Below are positions 1 through 11,117 of a DNA stretch of 64,000 nt, in pieces (the first letter of the stretch is position 1; each line of letters begins with the position of its first letter). Under the pieces are notes generated by a model that had not been told where the DNA came from, did not search any database, and was given only the letters and a program-made list of their open reading frames with translations. Made by a program: the position numbers and the translations under genes. Source of the DNA: Caprella mutica (Eukaryota > Arthropoda > Malacostraca > Amphipoda > Caprellidae). Location of the stretch: positions 124,001 through 188,000 of the forward strand of contig CANNZV010000500.1 of assembly GCA_947561585.1 (NCBI GenBank), given 5' to 3'.

Positions 1-356
1 ATAAATTATTTATGTATTTAATTATTTAATACACTATAGTACATAGATTACTAAATATAAAACAGTAAATAAATCTATTTATCTAATAGCTATAGATTAT
101 ATTAGTAATTGATCTCTAAATGTTTTGTATTTAATTTAATTGTGTTCCCGACAATCCATTAGTACCTAAGTGATCAACATTATCTATCATCTTATTCCCA
201 TTGTTAAAATAAATCAAAGGAAGCTACAGCATCCAAATTAGTATATTGCTACCCATCGTATTTCTATTGATCACCCTACATCTAATTGCGATAATGTGTC
301 TCCTACCTACCAATCATGACCGCAAGGTTCCCTACTAGGTCCACTATTATTGCCTC

Positions 357-366
357 TATATATAAG
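357..366 (+). promoter_or_regulatory. Candidate TATA box of the cuticle gene
   Basis: A TATATATAAG stretch lies about 180 bp upstream of the proposed start codon at 546. Spacing to a transcription start cannot be fixed from sequence, and an ATG at 443 opening a short upstream frame lies between. Treat as a plausible core promoter only. Confidence 0.3.
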
Positions 367-545
367 CCTAGACATCTCCCCTAACCTCACTAACTAGTTA
401 GGTCTCCTGGTGATAATAAGTCCTTCTCCCAGTGCCGCACAAATGGAGGTACGGTGCAAACAACTAAAGTTAAACTGAATTCAAGTGTTTGGTGTGAATT
501 ACATTTGGTCCTGAATTAAAGTATCGAATCAGAAATTTACAAAAA

Positions 546-3500
546 ATGAAAGTATAGTTAAAGTTAAATTTTTCTTTATATAGGATGAGTGTCGAATTAT
601 TTACCGGTTCTGCCTTTTCGATCAATCAAGAAAAGGTTATATTTTTAAAATAATTTTTTTCTTATATGATCGATAATGTGAAACTGGCCATCAAATTGAA
701 ATTTACCCTATATCATGATAATATTTAATTATTATAATGTTACACTAATAAATTTGAGATTCACGAAAACTAATTCAAACAGTGCATTATCGTACAGTAA
801 ATGTTGAGTTAAAAAGAATATATTCATGGTCATTTATATTGTTAGTAGAATCGTTGAAGTGGACAGATGTCAACTTTAAACCAACTCCGTTGGTAAACAA
901 AATGAAACTAGCTCAATTAGTGCTCTGGTAATTAAATTAGATCTATTAAACTTAAAATCCGAAATATTCTATATTTTTAAATCTAATTCTATGATAATAT
1001 TCTCCATTTCGTTTCTTAATCTTATATCTATACTCTCTCTTTTCAGCTTTCACTTTTCTTCCTAATTTCTACGCTGATAGCATCTGCATATCCCGCGCTA
1101 CACCAGCTGGGTTCTACTGACAATTTGGCGAAGATTGGCAACTTTTTCCCTGGTGTACAGAATGCGTTTGCTGCATCTAATCAACAGAACACTCGCAAAA
1201 TGTTCAAGAGAAACAACTTTTCGCCAGAGTTTCAGAGTACTTTTGAATCATCAAAACTACAGACTACTAAAACTATGATGAAGAAGGGCAATGTTTCCCC
1301 GGATGTTCAGAATGTCATCGCAGCATCAAATCATCATGACACGCACAACAATATTGCGAAGATTGGAAACTTTTTCCCTGGTGTACAGAATGCCTTTGTG
1401 GAACCAAATCAACAGAACACTCAAATTATGATGAAGAAACCCAACTTTTCGTCGGATGTTCAAAATACTTTTGTAGAACGAAATCAACAGACTACTAAAA
1501 ATATGATGAAGAAAGGCAACATTTCTCCTGATGATCAGAAGGTCATCGTAGTATCAAATCATCATGACACGCAACACAATATTGCAAAGATTGGCAACTT
1601 TTTCCCTGGTGTACAGAATGCCTTTGTGGAACCAAATCAACAGAACACTCAAATTATGATGAAGAAACCCAACTTTTCGTCAGATGTTCAAAATACTTTT
1701 GTAGAACGAAATCAACAGACTACTAAAAATATGATGAAGAAAGGCAACATTTCTCCTGATGCTCAGAAGGTCATCGTAGTATCAAATCATCATGACACGC
1801 AACACAATATTGCAAAGATTGGCAACTTTTTCCCTGGTGTTCGAAATGCCTTTGTGGAACAAAATCAACAAAACACTCAAACTATGTTGAAGAAACCCAA
1901 TTTTTCGTCAGATGTTCGGAATACCATTGAAGCTTCAAATCAACAAACTACTAAAAATATGATGAAGAAAGGCAATAATTCCCCTGATGTTCAGAATGTC
2001 ATCGCAGCATCAAATCATCATGAAATTCAGCGCAATATTGCGAAACTTGGTAACTTTTTCCCTGGTGTACAGAATGCTTTTGTAGAACAAAATCAACAGA
2101 ACACCCCCAACATGTTGAAAAAAGAACGCTTCTCCTCTGATGCTCAGAATAAGTTTGAAGTAACAAATCAACAAACTACTAAGAATATGATGAAGAAAGA
2201 CATTATTTCCCCAGATGTTCAGAATGTCATTGCAGCATCTAATCAACAAACTACTCACAATATTGCAAAGATTGGCAACTTTTTCCCTGGTGTGCGAAAT
2301 GCCTACCTTCCACCAAATCAACCGTCAAACCTGTACAAACCACCAAGTGAATATCTCGTGAGTCACCTATAATTAAAGATACGTTATATCAAGATATAGT
2401 TAAATACGTATGTCATTTGAACCAAATGTATTGTAATTAATTGATACTTGTTGTACCATGCTATGATATTTTAATTTATTTAGATCAGTGTAAATATGGA
2501 AAATATCGTTATAGGTATTAGAGTAATTAGACATTGTGACTTTGCCTAAAGCGGTTTGTTTGAAGGGGTTTGATTAATGAATTTATTTTTATTGAATATT
2601 ATTCATCGTAGAAGTAATATTTAGATAAAGGTTGACCGAAATAAAGACGCCCACTAGGTACTGGTATGACTAACTTCAATAACAATCAGGTACCGGACTA
2701 TTACACAGCAACGCCCTTGGTTCTTTGTGATAGGAAGTTCATTAATGGAAACAACATGCATGTATTTGATACTCAGCATGTCCATTTAAGGTTCACGACA
2801 CAAACCGGGTTTCTAAATCATTCCCACGTATCTAAGGGACGCAAGAAAGTCTTTAAAAGGCGTTCTTATTATTTGAAGATGTTTAGCTGTTGCCATTCAT
2901 CAAGTTCTTCCATGAAGTTAGTGACGCATTTGAGTCTAGAACATAACACTTTACTAAACACACACTTTCAAGATATGAGATAAACTTGAGAATGAAGATT
3001 CTCAATTTTATCATAAATTAATTTGCAGTGTAACACTTTAAGTACCTACTACCTATGTTAACACAATGACTATAAATCTCAGACAGGTGGAAGATATCCT
3101 TGAATGGAACATAATTCAAAGTTTATAACCATCAATAAAAATTATTATAATTATTTTATAAGCTGACTATTTAAATATATATTGATTTGAAGTAACTGCA
3201 TTCAATTAAATGGATTCACTTTATAGATTCGAATGAAATAATTAGCTAATAGCAGTCTTTATGAATAGTCAGTTAATCATATTATTGACATCGTCTAATA
3301 ATAATAATAATCAATGCAATGTTTACTATATTATGATGTTGAAGATATCATAACCTCCTCCACCCACAGCCTCCCCCATCTTCTAACCCTGATCTTACCG
3401 TCGACTCCAGCAATGTGGGCCTCATCTTTACTAGCTCCGCCAAGGTAACTCTTACGTCACACATTATTCACTATGACGTAATGTACGCGCCAAACAAAAA

Positions 3501-6357
3501 TTAATTAGATAGAAAAGTTTACCAATTGGCAGCAGTCTCAAAGTTCCAGTGAATAGATACATCCTAGTTTCTATGATTCTATATAGTTTCTATGATTCTA
3601 TATTTCTCTGATTCTATACAGTTTATATGATTCTATATTTCTCAGATTCTATATAGTTTCTATGATTCTATATTTCTCTGATTCTATACAGTTTATATGA
3701 TTCTATATTTCTATGGAAGTATATCTTCTAACCGGATTTCAATAACAAGAGGTTGAGTGTTCCCACAAACATGTTTGTATGACCTAACCATTGACCTACA
3801 CATTCTGTACCCACTGTGCGGTAAAAATGACCATATTACCATCGGAACACGAGGGAATGAATCATTCAGTTAATGACCATTACAAGGGATATTAATATCA
3901 ATAATTATATATTAGAGTAGGCAAATGTGACCTATGACCGTTACTCTGTCCCAATATTTCAATGGGGAAAGATAAAAATACTATCAGATAATTCGATATT
4001 CGAATAAAGGAAAACATTTCACATTCTAAATGTTTCCTACAGCATCAATTAATAACAGAAAGATACACCTCCCCCCCCCCTCATCTCCCATGGTATACTA
4101 ATAGGTCGACTGTTGCGATCCTTGAGGAGGCAAAGCAAGGTCACAACTCACGACTTTACTAGCGGCATAACTTACCTACCTAGTTACTTATTCATCTTCT
4201 TATTTACCTACCTAGTTACTTATTCATCTTCTTATTTACGTACCTAGTTACTTATTCATCTTCTTATTTACCTAACTAGTTACTTATTCATCTTCTTATT
4301 TACCTACCTAGTTACTTATTCATATTCTTATTTATCTACCTAGTTACTTTTTCATCTTCTTATTCACCTACCTAGTTACTTATTCATCTTCTTATTTGCC
4401 TACCTAGTTACTTATTCATCTTCTAATTTACCTACCTAGTTACATATTTATCTTCTTTGTTAGTTAATTATTTAGGTACTTTGTTAGTTAATTATTTACT
4501 TAACCTAGTTAGTTACTTCTTTACACACTTATTTATTTACCTATTTAATCAGTAGCTTATTTACCTACCTAGTTACATATATTAATTACCTACCCAATTG
4601 TTACTGACAGTATTTACCAACCTACTTACTATATATCCACTTAGTTGTGTATTTACCTACCAAGTTAATTATTTTCTTGCTTAGTACCCTACCTAGTAGA
4701 ATATTTACCCACCTATTTAATTATTTACCAACCTAGTTAGTTACTTACCTACCAAATTACCTGCCTAGTTACCGACCTAGTTACCTGTTTATAAACTATA
4801 ATGTATATATTTTATTTAGGTATTTTTGCAGTTTCTTGTGTTTATCAATTTACATTGGATATAAGTATTTAATCAATATGATGAATAATTAACAATACCT
4901 ACACTGAGCACAGCTTTTCTTTCAAGCATTAATACAATTTAAGGAAATTGATAAAATGTATTATAGCTATATAATCTAGGCTAATTTATTAGATATTTAC
5001 TTCTTCACACAGAATTCTCACCTCTCCTCAAGTTTCGACGTCAAGCAAAGGTCAGGCTTCGATGTGAGTGATGACTCCGCACAGCAGGACAACAGATTTG
5101 CACTGTTTGCAACAGTAAGAGAGTGTCAAGCGACCAGTGAATTTGACTAAGTCTTTTCTTGCACAAAAGAAACTGAAAAATTCATCCATTCGTTTACCAT
5201 CAAGAAATCTTACTTCATTCAAACATGTTCAGAAACGTTCATACGTACAAATTCACACACATCTTAAGCTCAGAAACGTTCATAGCTCTACTCCTTTCTA
5301 GCAAACAGTTAAATGTAGACTAATATTTACTTTATAGTTAACACTGTTGAAAATCAAATAGATTTTCAAAATATTGAAAAAAATGATACAAATTTGTTCG
5401 ATAGTAAGTGGCCGATAGATCGGAACTTTTAACTTTTTGTAAAATGTCAAATATTGAAAGGTGAGTCACATTTCCTCTTTTTTTAACTCTTGATATATTA
5501 TTATTTAGAATATTTCTTACAAAGTATTAGAATTTCTGTCTCATCATTACTCACCTTCTGCAGGTGAAAAAACCACTACCGACCCCTGAGGTACCCCAAG
5601 TAGAGGTGACAGCTGCCTCCCAACCGACACCAAGTGGATTCACTCCCCCCATTGAAATCGCAACCACCCCCCGTCCTTCTCTTCGCTCAATTACGGACAA
5701 TATGGACCTACATTACACGCCATACGTCATTGGATACGCCGTGGAAGATGCTCAGTCTGGTAAGTTAAAAACTATTGATGATTGTAATATCCTAATTACC
5801 GGATTACTCTACTGTTTCAATATATGAGAAAAATGTATAATTTTTATTTTAACTCGTTAGTTTAGTATCCATGATACCTGTAACCTGCAGTATAATGAAT
5901 ACCATTTAGGAAATCAGTTAAAATGTTAAATTAGTATGAACTTTTTCTAATTGTTCGAAAATGTGGAACTTACTGATAACTTCGAACTGCATAAAATATA
6001 TTTCACCGAAAATATCCACTTTCTGTTGCAGGCAACTACTTCAGTCACACCGAAGAGTCAGAGGGGGATAACGTACAGGGAGAGTACAGAGTTCTGCTAC
6101 CAGATGGCAGGACGCAAGTTGTTAAGTTTTATGCTGATCCAAGTACTGGCTATCAGGCAGAGGTTACCTATGTATGATCTATTTCCTACCTATGCATATT
6201 AGAAGCTAATTGTACCAAATTTTAAATATCTTATTTGTAGGAATTTTATGTAGTTAATCCCGAATCTGTGTTGCAAACAGTGACGTTGCAATTATTAGTG
6301 ATAGAGATGCAGAAAGGGTACCGACAACCCTTGCACTTAAAGTTGATGTATTTTTAG
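546..6357 (+). CDS. Secreted cuticular protein: nested 25-aa repeats plus RR chitin-binding domain (6-7 exons)
   Basis: Proposed exons: 546-551 (Met-Lys, donor GTATAG), 1047-2357, 3370-3444, 5013-5063, 5564-5759, 6032-6171, 6241-6357. All junctions are GT-AG and phases agree, giving about 631 aa. The start of exon 2 completes a hydrophobic signal peptide (LSLFFLISTLIASA). Residues ~29-439 are sixteen units of 25-26 aa in an A-B-C order (A begins AKIGNFFPGVQNAF, B KKPNFSSDVQNTF, C KKGNISPDVQNVI), repeating every 76 aa. Two phase-0 mini-exons of 25 and 17 codons and a Pro/Thr-rich linker follow. The C-terminal RR domain contains YAVEDAQSG, GEYRVLLPDGRTQ and YADPSTGYQAEVTYE, closest by eye to resilin-type RR domains. 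RR domains bind chitin, so a structural role in cuticle is expected; what the repeats do is unknown. If intron 6 is retained, translation stops at a TGA just after 6171. The two-codon first exon is the weakest part. Confidence 0.8.
581..710. mobile_element. MITE, family with TAGGGTGAGTTACGAATTAT-like ends
   Basis: A 130-bp inverted-repeat element in intron 1 of the cuticle gene. The left end TAGGATGAGTGTCGAATTAT and right end (reverse complement TAGGGTAAATTTCAA) flank a centre with TTATATGATCGATAATGTG. Related copies or halves occur at 5860-5995, 7980-8112, 22147-22215, 34184-34430 and 62008-62273. Confidence 0.6.
2358..3369 (+). other. Intron of the cuticle gene, no supported gene
   Basis: Runs from a GTGAGT donor to a CCCACAG acceptor. 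It holds a 105-codon open frame at 2666-2983 with no recognisable motif, no good splice signals and low-complexity composition, probably chance. Confidence 0.5.
3555..3722 (+). repeat. Minisatellite, ~17-bp TTCTATGATTCTATAT units
   Basis: Imperfect tandem copies of TTTCTATGATTCTATAT with alternating CTCTGATTC variants and an apparent ~70-bp higher-order period, within an intron of the cuticle gene. Confidence 0.8.
4170..4455 (+). repeat. Minisatellite, 32-bp unit, ~9 copies, degrading to 4790
   Basis: Unit built on ACCTACCTAGTTACTTATTC followed by ATCTTCTTATTT. Well conserved to 4455, then decaying ACCTACCTAGTTA fragments continue to about 4790. Intronic in the cuticle gene. Confidence 0.9.
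5860..5995. mobile_element. MITE fragment with GGTATCCATGATACC-like core
   Basis: Lies in the cuticle-gene intron. It contains a decayed palindromic core (GTATCCATGATACCTG) and one end (TTCGAAAATGTGGAAC then GATAACTTCGAA), matching the family at 34184-34430. It stops 36 bp before the RR-domain exon acceptor at 6031. Confidence 0.45.
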
Positions 6358-8281
6358 TTTTATATTCTAAGATTAGTGTTTGGTACAAACTAAAGGCAAA
6401 TGTTATGCTATTTTAATAGCGTTGTTAAAATAGTAATAAGATTTAGATTTACCTCAGTGGCATTACTGCTAAAGTCATTAAAAATAAAACCTGTAGTCTG
6501 TAGAAATATGTAGCAGCATCTAAGCATTATGTATGTACTTTTGTTAATAAATGGAATAGTTATATTATGTTTTTTAACCCTATATAAAAATATTGAAATG
6601 AGTTTATTTTGAATGGTCTTGAAATATCAAAAACAGGAGATCACTACCGAAGATGACATCGTGATATTTAGTCGCAGCCTACCTACATGGATTTGTGTAA
6701 AAACCTAAAACTTTGTGAATTTTCTGCATAAACAAGTAACAGAATCATCAATAGGAAGATGGTTCAGGGAATTCTAAGATGCAGAATGAGTATAATTTGC
6801 TATAACCTTCACGTAGAGGAAATGCACTCAGAGTGTATCATTATGTAGGAGAACTATAATTCAGATGGTAAAGGATAAGGTTCAAAAATTTGCATGGTGT
6901 AATGTATTTACTGATGCAAATTATTGTTATTGCAGCGAATGATATTCTTATGAAACATCCAATCTTATTACCAAGCACAAAGTAAACTACAAATAGTTCA
7001 AATGTCTAATGAATAGCATTGCGCCACCACACCTAAAAGATGGATTCTATTTTTACCTTCTGAAATGAGAGATAAAGTCGAATCTTCTAGCTGTATTTGA
7101 GGAAGAACGTAAAAATATTTTTAGCAATTAGATAAATATTTTTAATATTTCAAATTCATTCGTCTGGTATATAGCGAATAAAAAAAATTGTACATAATTA
7201 ATTTCACCGCATCGACTCGCAGGAATGGTGCTGTGATTTTGTTTACGTATATCAACTGTCTTTTAATGAAATTGAAGCAATTAAACCGTACCCGACTGGC
7301 ACTTTATACCTCAATGAGAATGATTAAGATTATTTTTTTCAATATGAACTAAAGGTAATTGAATTAACCTAGAAAACATGAATACAAACAGACAATCAGA
7401 CAGTGCCAAGTTAGTGATATCGTGCGCAGGCGCTCTATCATTTGTTCTAACTGTGAATTTAATCAGTAGGTGACACTGCAGTTGAGAATATATTATATAT
7501 ATTTTTTTATATAACATTTCAGTAAATTATTAAGCTATCGCTATCCAATCATCAACCAGAGAATAAATATTTGCCAAAGGTTTAAAACGTCGCAATTATT
7601 TGATGACGACAATTAACAACCATTCTTTTACATTATTGAATCTTATCAAGATACTAATGTCATTTCTATGTTTTCAAATAATTATTTCTTATTTGTTTTT
7701 AATTTAAAAACAGTTAAAAGAATATTGTAATAGTGAGTTTGGCGCTAAAATAGATTACGCTAAAAATGATCCATTCAAAGAACAATATGATTTACTTATA
7801 ACTAATTTTACTAAAATGAATAGCTACTTAATTTAATACATTTTAAAGTATGAGGGGCTAGCTGCTTCTCTCTCATTAGCTTCCTCTTACATGCTTCCAT
7901 GTCATAAAACCACTTAACTAATATTAAAAAGAAAAACAGGAGCTCAAAAATACATAAATTATATTCAACAGGTTATATTAATTGGTATCCATGATAACTG
8001 CAGGTTTCTTTAAAACCAACTAAGATTATCAATTAAATAAAAATTATTATATATCCTACAGGCTACATGATTGAAAATTTGGGACAGTCCGATAACTTGA
8101 AACATATCCAACGTAATCACTTATTAGAATATAAGAAAGTAACATAGAATATGTACTGCTACTCAGTACTCCCAATTTGTCATTCTACCGAGCACTCTTT
8201 ACAGCAACATTTGTCTTCCAGATTGTCACTAAATTACACCGCCGTATACAAAAAAATCGAAATTCCTGGGTAGTGGGATCC
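6358..8281. other. Intergenic, no gene seen
   Basis: AT-rich. AATAAA signals near 6484 and 6548 fit 3' ends of the cuticle transcript. A MITE fragment at 7980-8112 carries a GGTATCCATGATAACTGCAG core and an end reading GACAGTCCGATAACTTG. A 68-codon minus frame at 7311-7517 shows no motif. Confidence 0.5.
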
Positions 8282-8691
8282 AATTGGTTGATAACACTTC
8301 TCGCTTGTCTCTTGCAGTGAACGCTTTACCGTTGCTGCTCTTGAACAGTGAAAAATATAAGCTACTAATGCTTATATTTGGTTAAGAAAATTTCTGAACC
8401 GGCTTTTCTCTTCTTTGAGGATTGAAATTTCATCCTTTTTCGGTTTTTCCTTCTTATTCTGTTACCAACTAATTATCACAGAGTAGAAAATTTCCTAGAT
8501 CTGGTCTCCTCTCTAGAACATAGCTAGAGAGGGTTGATCCACTCATACTAGGAGTCCTGTTTTTTTTTTTTTTTTCTTTCTCACTCTGCCCATTTCTTCA
8601 TTTCCCACTGACTGGTTAGCTGTAATTTTCCTCTTTCAACTTTTCAAGAGGTAGGTCTGCCTAGAGCAGATCTCTTAAACCTACTTGAGAG

Positions 8692-11117
8692 ATGGATGAA
8701 CAGGATGATGAGCTACCTAGTGGTCAGCCTGGTCTAAGTCAACTGATTTTGGCATCTGGAACCCAAGACCTAGTTCCCGAAACACAGTTTACACTAACTG
8801 TTCCAACACTAGCAACTGACCACAATTCAAATGTAAACCATTTCAATTTTCAAATTCATGACAATAATGGTATATTAGCTAGAGGCACACCAGATAGATA
8901 TGATGGAGAGGACCAAGGCAGGCTAGTCCTGCATGATAATGAACAAACATATAGACCCAGGCAACCACAAAAGGACATTGAGAATACTCAGCATCAGTGT
9001 AATATGGTCCCAGAGACCCAATGATACGTATCTAAAAGCTGAGCGGCGCACACCAGTACGGCGCATCAGATTACGGCGCACCACTGTACATTCTATTAGA
9101 TAGGTAATTTGAATACAGATTAATGATAAATGGAGTGAATTTGATAGGTACCTAATTGTCGTATCAAATTCATGTCTGACGCCTGACGGTACCTGAATCC
9201 AATGTTTATAACTACACAGTTTAATTATTCGATTGAGATGTTTAATTTGGAATAGAAAATAAAATTCATCATAGAAAACTGTAATTGTAATTTTATGGGG
9301 TAACTATTGTAAACTTTCAGTCTGAGGTGTAAATAAAAACTTATCAGTTAGCCGTTAGGTAGATGTATCGGGGGGCGTGCCGCCCCCCGAACCCCCCTGC
9401 CAGGTCATTAAACAATCGTGAAGTGTGCAGAACAACAAACTAGCGGATACAACACACTACATAACAGTTTTTCACATTGAGGTCATTAATAGTAAGTACA
9501 GTGGTGCGCCGTATTGTAGTGCGCCGTTATGTGGTGCGCCGCTCAGCTTTTAGATACTTATGGACCCAATTGTTCCCTTCACAGCCAAAAGGTGACTTAA
9601 CTCTCAGAGTTTCGGAATTGCAGGCTAGTAAAAGAAATGCTCAATTGTCACAAAAAAAGTTAGATTTCAAATCTCTCCCAATTAACCACACTCTCAATAG
9701 TAGTGGACAAAAGGTAGTTATCTTGATAAAACCTAATGGTCCTGACGGATTGGAGATGATCCGAAATCCTGTCAAATTTGACAGAGGCTTTTCTAATAGT
9801 AAATTTGGGAGGTTTCGTGATAACATGGGCTTCAAACTTCGCACAAACTGGAGATTGGGTCTTACTGTTGTGGAATTGGAGAACCTAACAAGACCAGAGA
9901 TAAGAGAGCTATTGGAGGTCACAAAGATCGGCGATTGGGAAGTCTCGTGTAGTCTACCAAATTCGGACAGATATAAATACGGAGTTGTATCTCCAATTAG
10001 CCCAGAAGCTGATATAGATGACTTGAAGTCAATGATGTGTACTCTCAATGATACTGAAATAGTAGATGTGATGAGGCTTAAGAAGAGGGATCAATCTGGA
10101 AATCTAATAGATTCTCCATCTATAAAGATCACTTTTGAAGGAGACCTACCTCAAGGAGTAGTAGTTGGACACAGACACTATAAAGTAAGACCCTTTATCA
10201 ATGAGCCACGCAGGTGTTTCAACTGCCAACGACTAGGCCACATGGCTGGTAGCTGCCGCAGCAGAATTCAATGTCGTCTCTGCGGTGAAAACCATTCTGA
10301 AACTGACTGCAATAAAAGTCCAGAAAATTACAAGTGTGTTAACTGCAAGGGATCACACAAGGCTAATTCTAGAGAATGTCCACAGTATAACTTAGCAAAA
10401 AAAGTAGAAACAGTCAAAATAAAGAAAAATCTTTCTTATAAGAATGCTAGAGACTATGTACTTAATGAGCAACAAGAAACCAACACTGTGCCAGAACACC
10501 AATTAAACACTGGGTCTTTGAAATTCTCATACAGAGACATGGTGATTTCAGGGCAGGACAGAGTTAACACTACGGCTGTACATGACTTAATTAGACCTAA
10601 ACAAATGAATAATGTGGGCACACAAACTGAAGCAAAACAAAATAAAGAAATTGATTGCTATAGCTCAGATTTCTTAGGAAAACTACAGCAACTACTGACT
10701 GTTTTATTTCAAAATAATATAGCAAGTGAAAATAAAAGCACACAGGCCTCACTCATAGAGAAGGCGTTACACCAGGTATTTAAAATTGACAAAAGTCACC
10801 AGGTGGAGAGGATTGAGAGGACTGTAGTCACCATACATGGTCCAAAAGGAAGTGCCACTAAAGAGTTGACCCAGTCACATCAAACAGACTCGGAGGAATA
10901 TGTGGAGAAAGGAGTTATAAGTGACAGTGACGTTTCTGAAGAGGAAGGGGTAATTAGTGACAGTGACAATGAACAACCACTTATAGCCTCCGGAGATAAA
11001 TCTCAAATCTTCCCAAAAGCAGGTGTAGGTCAAGCTACAAAAAGGAAGGTAAACTCTAATGATCACAATAATAAAAATGGCTGGAAGGGTAAAAAAAGGA
11101 AAAAGAAGAACAAATAA
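8692..11117 (+). CDS. Retrotransposon ORF1, gag-like with three CCHC knuckles, split by a MITE
   Basis: The frame runs 8692-9022, is interrupted by a 540-bp element plus target duplication, and resumes in the same frame at 9571-11117; together 625 codons plus stop. Start chosen: ATG at 8692 (Met-Asp-Glu-Gln), which follows the 5'UTR and a T-tract. The C-terminal half has three zinc knuckles: CFNCQRLGHMAGSC, CRLCGENHSETDC and CVNCKGSHKANSREC. It ends in a Lys-rich tail (KGKKRKKKNK). Such ORF1 proteins bind element RNA and form the ribonucleoprotein. The apparent start inside the MITE near 9477 is an artefact of the insertion. The stop TAA at 11115-11117 overlaps the ORF2 ATG. Confidence 0.9.
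9023..9562. mobile_element. 540-bp non-autonomous DNA element (hAT-like MITE) inside ORF1
   Basis: Flanked by an exact 8-bp duplication GACCCAAT (9015-9022 and 9563-9570). The terminal inverted repeats share GTATCTAAAAGCTGAGCGGC and continue into iterated ACGGCGCACCAC subterminal motifs. An 8-bp duplication fits the hAT superfamily; no transposase is encoded. The interior carries copy 1 of the GC-hairpin module (9357-9475). Confidence 0.85.

Noticed and set aside
2666..2983. 105-codon open frame
   Set aside because: Inside an intron of the cuticle gene, no motif, no splice support.
9357..9475. GC-hairpin module as a Helitron 3' end
   Set aside because: No CTRR terminus at the right distance after the stem and no A^T target pattern at copies.
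9477..9570. Apparent start of retrotransposon ORF1 in this stretch
   Set aside because: These codons come from the inserted MITE; the true start is at 8692.
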